The position numbers were made by a program, and so were the translations under genes. The notes under the pieces were generated by a model that worked only from the letters and a program-made list of their open reading frames with translations, searched no databases and was not told the DNA's origin. Shown here one piece after another: positions 60,556-64,000 of a stretch of DNA of 64,000 bases. The stretch lies in NCBI RefSeq assembly GCF_024436065.1, contig NZ_JANFNS010000006.1, positions 99,435 to 163,434 on the forward strand, read 5' to 3'. Source of the DNA: Saccharibacillus sp. JS10 (GTDB lineage Bacteria > Bacillota > Bacilli > Paenibacillales > Paenibacillaceae). How positions within the stretch are numbered: the first letter of the stretch is position 1; every line of letters starts with the position of its first letter.

Positions 60556-62598
60556 ATGGAGCTGTTTATCAGTATTTTAGTTATGCTTGCGATTATCGGA
60601 ATCTCGAATGTCGTGAATCGTTTTCTTCCGTTCATTCCAGTTCCATTGATTCAGATCGGTCTGGGCGTAACCGCCGAGTTATTGCCGCCGCATATTCATG
60701 TACCGCTCGAACCTGAATTATTCCTTGTTCTATTTATTGCGCCATTGTTATTCAACGACGGAAGAATTATTCCGCGCGGTGAGTTATGGAATCTTCGAGC
60801 GCCGATCTTACTGTTGGCGCTCGGGTTAGTATTTGTTACGGTCTTCGTCTTCGGCTACCTGATCCATTGGGTGATTCCGAGTATTCCGCTCGCTGCGGCA
60901 TTTGCTTTGGCGGCGATCTTATCGCCGACCGATGCAGTCGCGGTCGGTTCGTTAGCTGGACGGATCAAGCTTCCCAAAGACATTATGCGTCTGCTTGAAG
61001 GGGAAGCGCTGATGAACGATGCGTCGGGTCTGGTCGCGTTTAAATTTGCGATTGCGGCTGCGGTAACCGGTGCATTTTCGATCTATCAAGCCTCGTTTAG
61101 CTTTTTGCTGATTGCGATCGGCGGGTTGTTTACCGGAGCCGTGCTTTCTTTTGTCATTATTCGAATTCGGGTATTTTTGCGTCGATTCGGTATGGAAGAC
61201 GAAACGCTGCATGTGTTAATTCAATTGGTAACGCCGTTTGTGTTGTATTTGGTTGCCGAGCATTTAGGGCTTTCGGGTATCCTTGCCGTCGTTTCCGGTG
61301 GGGTCGTCCATGCGATTGAGCGTGATCGCGCCGAATCCACACGTGTGAAATTGCAAGTCGTGTCGAACAGTACATGGTCGGTATTTTTATATGTACTCAA
61401 CGGGCTTGTATTCGTTTTGCTCGGCTTGCAGCTTCCCGAAGTTATGGGTACGATCTTTGAAGATCCGTCTGTAAGCAGCTGGAGTGCGCTATGGCATGTA
61501 ACTTGGATTTCGGTTGGGCTGATCGTACTTCGATTCTTATGGATTTACGCTTATTGGTTTTTCACCAATCGCAAACTCCAAAGCGGACGTAGCGGCAAGC
61601 CTTTATTCAAAGCCGCTGTTCAGACCGCATTATCCGGTGTACGCGGTGCGGTCACACTCGCCGGTGCGTTCTCGATTCCTTTGGTGTTGGAAGGCGGAAC
61701 AGCGTTCCCGGAACGAAATCTGATTTTGTTCTTAGCTGCTGGAGTGATTTTGTTTACGCTGCTGACCGCAAGTATCGTATTGCCGCTACTTACGGATAAA
61801 GAAGTGGCAGAAGCGCCAAAAGCCGAGCAGCCGCTTAAACGCCGTATTTTGAGCGCGATCGCGCAGCGGATCGGTCAAGAAGAATTGGACGAAGGACGTT
61901 CCGCGTTGTCGGCATCGGATATGCGCGATTTTACCCGCTATTTGCAGCGGGTTGAAGAAGCAACGAATTCGTATGCAGCCGACCCGGATGCGCCGCGCCG
62001 GGAAGCGGATCTGATGTACGCGGGTATTCGCGCACAGCGCCGCGAATTAAGCCGATTGGTTCAAGACGGAGAGCTTGGTCAAGAAGAAGCAACGCCGATC
62101 TTTGAGCATTTGAGCCGGATTGAGGAAAGTATTCCGGGTCGATTGGAAGCTCGCGTTACGACGTCGGCTGCGGACATCGGACGTTTTGCCGCTGCTTTAT
62201 TCGCTCGCGGACGTCGCGGCGAATTGGGCGACAAAAAAGCGCTGTGTACGATGCAAACTGCAAAAACGCGTATGGCGCAAGCCGCGATCGAAGCGATTGA
62301 AAAGCGCACCAATGAATACAATCGCCAAGAATCGAAGCGTCTGATTGAAAATTACAATCAGATGATTGCACGTTTGGCGAAAGTGAACTTCGGTATGCTG
62401 GACGAAGAAACAGAGGAAGAACGCGAAGAACGTGAACATCGTATGCAAGAGCGTCTTGCTGCGATTCAAGAACAACGCGACCATGTACAACGGTTGTTCG
62501 AGAAAGGCGAAATTTCTCGAGAACTTGCGGGTAGACTGAGGCAGTTTATTCGGTATTTGGAGACGGATGTGCCGGAGGAAGAGAATTTCGGGCACTGA
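60556..62598 (+). CDS. Na+/H+ antiporter, CPA1 (NhaP/NhaK) type
   Basis: Cation:proton antiporter of 680 residues with about twelve membrane helices in the first 400 residues. The ion site is visible in LSPTDAVAVGSLAG and GEALMNDASGLVAF (Asn-Asp), and LSGVRGAVTLAGAFSIP is the later conserved helix. Residues 420-680 form a long, highly charged cytoplasmic helical domain (RMQERLAAIQEQRDHVQRL), as in Bacillus NhaK. It should expel Na+, K+ or Li+ in exchange for protons. GGGGG precedes the ATG. Single gene; a large palindromic element follows directly. Confidence 0.93.
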   Translation: MELFISILVMLAIIGISNVVNRFLPFIPVPLIQIGLGVTAELLPPHIHVPLEPELFLVLFIAPLLFNDGRIIPRGELWNLRAPILLLALGLVFVTVFVFGYLIHWVIPSIPLAAAFALAAILSPTDAVAVGSLAGRIKLPKDIMRLLEGEALMNDASGLVAFKFAIAAAVTGAFSIYQASFSFLLIAIGGLFTGAVLSFVIIRIRVFLRRFGMEDETLHVLIQLVTPFVLYLVAEHLGLSGILAVVSGGVVHAIERDRAESTRVKLQVVSNSTWSVFLYVLNGLVFVLLGLQLPEVMGTIFEDPSVSSWSALWHVTWISVGLIVLRFLWIYAYWFFTNRKLQSGRSGKPLFKAAVQTALSGVRGAVTLAGAFSIPLVLEGGTAFPERNLILFLAAGVILFTLLTASIVLPLLTDKEVAEAPKAEQPLKRRILSAIAQRIGQEELDEGRSALSASDMRDFTRYLQRVEEATNSYAADPDAPRREADLMYAGIRAQRRELSRLVQDGELGQEEATPIFEHLSRIEESIPGRLEARVTTSAADIGRFAAALFARGRRGELGDKKALCTMQTAKTRMAQAAIEAIEKRTNEYNRQESKRLIENYNQMIARLAKVNFGMLDEETEEEREEREHRMQERLAAIQEQRDHVQRLFEKGEISRELAGRLRQFIRYLETDVPEEENFGH

Positions 62599-62607
62599 TG
62601 TGAGGGA

Positions 62608-62791
62608 AGAAGCGAGAAGGCTCCGAGAGAAATTCGTTAGCGTATGCTTACGATGTGTCTTTCTTCGAAAGTCTTTAGGTCGCGTGTTGAAATTGGGAAA
62701 AAGATTATAAATTTTTAGTGGAGCTTTCCCAATTTCAAAGGCGAACACTATCGTTCCTACAACAAATTTCTCTCTCCGCCTTCTCGCTTCT
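62608..62791. repeat. Large imperfect palindromic element (full copy)
   Basis: About 184 bases with 31-base ends: AGAAGCGAGAAGGC (62608-62621) and its perfect complement GCCTTCTCGCTTCT (62778-62791), continued inward by GAGAGAAATT/AATTTCTCTC and GTT/AAC. A second, inner perfect pair is TTGAAATTGGGAAA (62687-62700) and TTTCCCAATTTCAA (62725-62738). The left side has an extra stretch of about 40 bases that a related copy at 37394-37460 lacks. Neither coding nor a simple terminator. It fills most of the 366-base gap before the recombinase gene. Confidence 0.85.
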
Positions 62792-62834
62792 AGTTACGTT
62801 ACACTTTTTTGAGATGGAGAGAAAAACCTGTTTA

Positions 62835-62871
62835 AGAGATAACCTTCTTTTCAGAAGGTTATCTCTTTTTT
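62835..62871 (+). terminator. Strong terminator upstream of the recombinase gene
   Basis: AGAGATAACCTTCT / AGAAGGTTATCTCT with a four-base loop and six T; it isolates the recombinase gene from upstream transcription. Confidence 0.9.
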
Positions 62872-62964
62872 ATGGGTGGGAGATATTGGGTTTGAGTAAA
62901 AAGATTTTACCCTTTAAGATACTAATGATGCGCGTATATTGGAAAGGGAAGTGGGCAAAACCGG

Positions 62965-63912
62965 ATGGCAGAAGAAGGACTGGAACTTAATTTATTTCGA
63001 AGTTACATATATCGTTATCGAGAAAATCTGATTGTAGAACGGAACTTATCACATACAACCGTGCAAGCGTATCAATATGATTTGAATTTAATTGTTTCAT
63101 GGTGCGAGCGTAATCATCATCAGGCTGTAGATCATCGTATTTTGCATTTGTATTTTATTGAATTGATTGAATCAAGAACGATGAAAGATACGACAATCAA
63201 GCGAAAATATATTTCGGTAAAGACCTTTTTTAAATTTTTGCGAGAACAACAATTGATGGGTGCCATGTCGGACTTTTCGCTCGGAGCAAAGTTTAAAAAA
63301 GCAAAAAGAATTCCGAAAACATTACCGATTGATGAAATTCAACGGCTACTGGGAAGTATTGAACACGACGTTACCATGCTCAAGTCGGATTATAGAAAGT
63401 TGATCGCTACGAGGAACTTGGCGATTGTCGAGTTATTATTTTCTACAGGAATTCGAATTGGAGAGTTAGTGAACATTGATCTGAGCGATTTGAATGTGGG
63501 AGAGCGCACATTACTTATCTTTGGCAAAGGGAGAAAAGAACGGATCTTGTATCTGTCTAGTAAAGAAGTCGTAACCGCTTTAAGAAATTGGATGAAGATA
63601 CGCGCTAAACTCATTCCGCAGGACGAAGCTTTGTTTATTAATAAATATGGGAACCGCTTAACGATTTATTCGATTGAAAATATTTTTTCGAAATACCGAG
63701 ACACTGCACGTATTACGCCAACCGCTACACCTCACGCTTTACGACATACTTTTGCGACTCACCTGCTTGATAACGGAGCCGATTTGCGGTCGGTTCAAGA
63801 GATTCTAGGGCACTCCAGCGTAAGCACAACGGAGATTTATACCGAAGTTTCGATCAAAAGAAAGAAGAATGTACTGTCGAAATTTAACCCGCGAAATAAG
63901 CTGAATATATAG
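62965..63912 (+). CDS. Tyrosine recombinase / site-specific integrase
   Basis: A 315-residue XerC/D-like tyrosine recombinase. The N-terminal SAM-like DNA-binding domain spans residues 10-100; the catalytic domain shows Arg in FSTGIRIGEL, Lys in GKGRKERILYL, His-x2-Arg in PHALRHTFATHLLDNGA, His in LGHSSVSTTEIY and the nucleophile Tyr in that last motif. All catalytic residues are present. The gene is AT-rich (a 60-base line at 63181 has 16 G+C), unlike its neighbours, which suggests a mobile origin. The start at 62965 follows GGGAAGTGG at a longer than usual distance. Confidence 0.9.
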   Translation: MAEEGLELNLFRSYIYRYRENLIVERNLSHTTVQAYQYDLNLIVSWCERNHHQAVDHRILHLYFIELIESRTMKDTTIKRKYISVKTFFKFLREQQLMGAMSDFSLGAKFKKAKRIPKTLPIDEIQRLLGSIEHDVTMLKSDYRKLIATRNLAIVELLFSTGIRIGELVNIDLSDLNVGERTLLIFGKGRKERILYLSSKEVVTALRNWMKIRAKLIPQDEALFINKYGNRLTIYSIENIFSKYRDTARITPTATPHALRHTFATHLLDNGADLRSVQEILGHSSVSTTEIYTEVSIKRKKNVLSKFNPRNKLNI

Positions 63913-63913
63913 C

Positions 63914-63953
63914 AAAAAACCTCCTAATAACTATGAATTATTTGGAGGTTTTT
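63914..63953. terminator. Terminator after the recombinase gene
   Basis: AAAAACCTCC-AATAA / TTATT-GGAGGTTTTT with single mismatches and T run on both strands. Confidence 0.85.
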
Positions 63954-63990
63954 AGTTGTATATCGAAGCCGACTATTATTTTTCTGAACT

Positions 63991-64000
63991 AAAAAAGGAG
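63991..64000 (+). promoter_or_regulatory. Shine-Dalgarno of the next gene at the window edge
   Basis: AAAAAAGGAG at the very end indicates that another plus-strand gene starts just outside the window. Confidence 0.4.

Noticed and set aside
62965..63912. Prophage or ICE remnant around the integrase
   Set aside because: No phage or conjugation genes and no att duplication are seen within the window; only the single recombinase gene is supported.
1..64000. CRISPR arrays, rRNA and tRNA genes
   Set aside because: No regularly spaced direct repeats and no cloverleaf or rRNA-like segments were seen on reading both strands; a tRNAscan or Infernal run would be decisive.

Overview
The window reads as a chromosomal segment of a Gram-positive, moderate-GC member of the Paenibacillaceae (Paenibacillus or Saccharibacillus type; this is inference from gene content). 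The evidence is AGGAGG-type ribosome binding sites, frequent GTG/TTG starts, an EcsAB transporter, LicT/RAT antitermination, a lipobox signal peptide, the GlgC/GlgD pair typical of Firmicutes, and a copper-amine-oxidase-like secreted domain. Genes are short transcription units on both strands, very often separated by strong hairpin terminators. I saw no rRNA, tRNA or CRISPR array.

Layout. 1-4.7 kb: end of an MFS transporter, a universal stress protein, a DEAD-box RNA helicase, ecsAB. 4.8-9 kb: aminotransferase, DUF1877 protein plus ADP-ribosylglycohydrolase, a stand-alone MurG. 9.2-13.6 kb: two paralogous secreted PQQ-type sugar dehydrogenase-like proteins flanking a divergent TetR / alpha-beta hydrolase pair. 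13.8-19.2 kb: metallo-beta-lactamase-fold hydrolase, GlcNAc-kinase-like ATPase, MarR and AraC regulators, a 37-residue basic peptide gene, an SDR, a DinB protein. 19.6-24.9 kb: glycogen locus glgC-glgD-glgP without glgA or glgB. 25-28.5 kb: GNAT plus diguanylate cyclase, MATE exporter. 28.6-36.7 kb: sugar region with alpha-L-fucosidase, AraC, ThuA, a degenerate SDR fused by overlap to an intact SDR, manA, a ROK protein and a LacI regulator. 36.9-41.6 kb: secreted stalk-domain protein, an EIIBCA phosphotransferase permease and its LicT antiterminator, each preceded by a RAT/terminator switch, and two small membrane proteins. 41.7-48.4 kb: SDR, GH13 glucosidase, cytoplasmic GH20 hexosaminidase, SnoaL-like and NmrA-like proteins, TetR. 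48.6-52.6 kb: amidase with an unusual N-terminal extension, a GNAT-kinase fusion, Rrf2 regulator. 52.9-54.9 kb: an AT-rich two-gene ATPase / PD-(D/E)XK-like module. 55-62.6 kb: GntR and CynX-type MFS, CDF transporter, EamA transporter with divergent MocR regulator, Na+/H+ antiporter. 62.6-64 kb: a large palindromic repeat, then an AT-rich tyrosine recombinase.

How it fits together. Much of the window concerns carbohydrate capture and storage: PTS uptake under LicT control, intracellular glycosidases (GH13, GH20, GH29), sugar kinases and ManA, and glycogen synthesis and breakdown. The parts that look least ordinary are the ATPase/nuclease-like pair at 52.9-54.9 kb (a candidate defence module), a dispersed palindromic repeat family with members near 20.9, 37.4 and 62.6 kb, the GNAT-kinase fusion at 50.4 kb, and the catalytically degenerate SDR at 31.8 kb.
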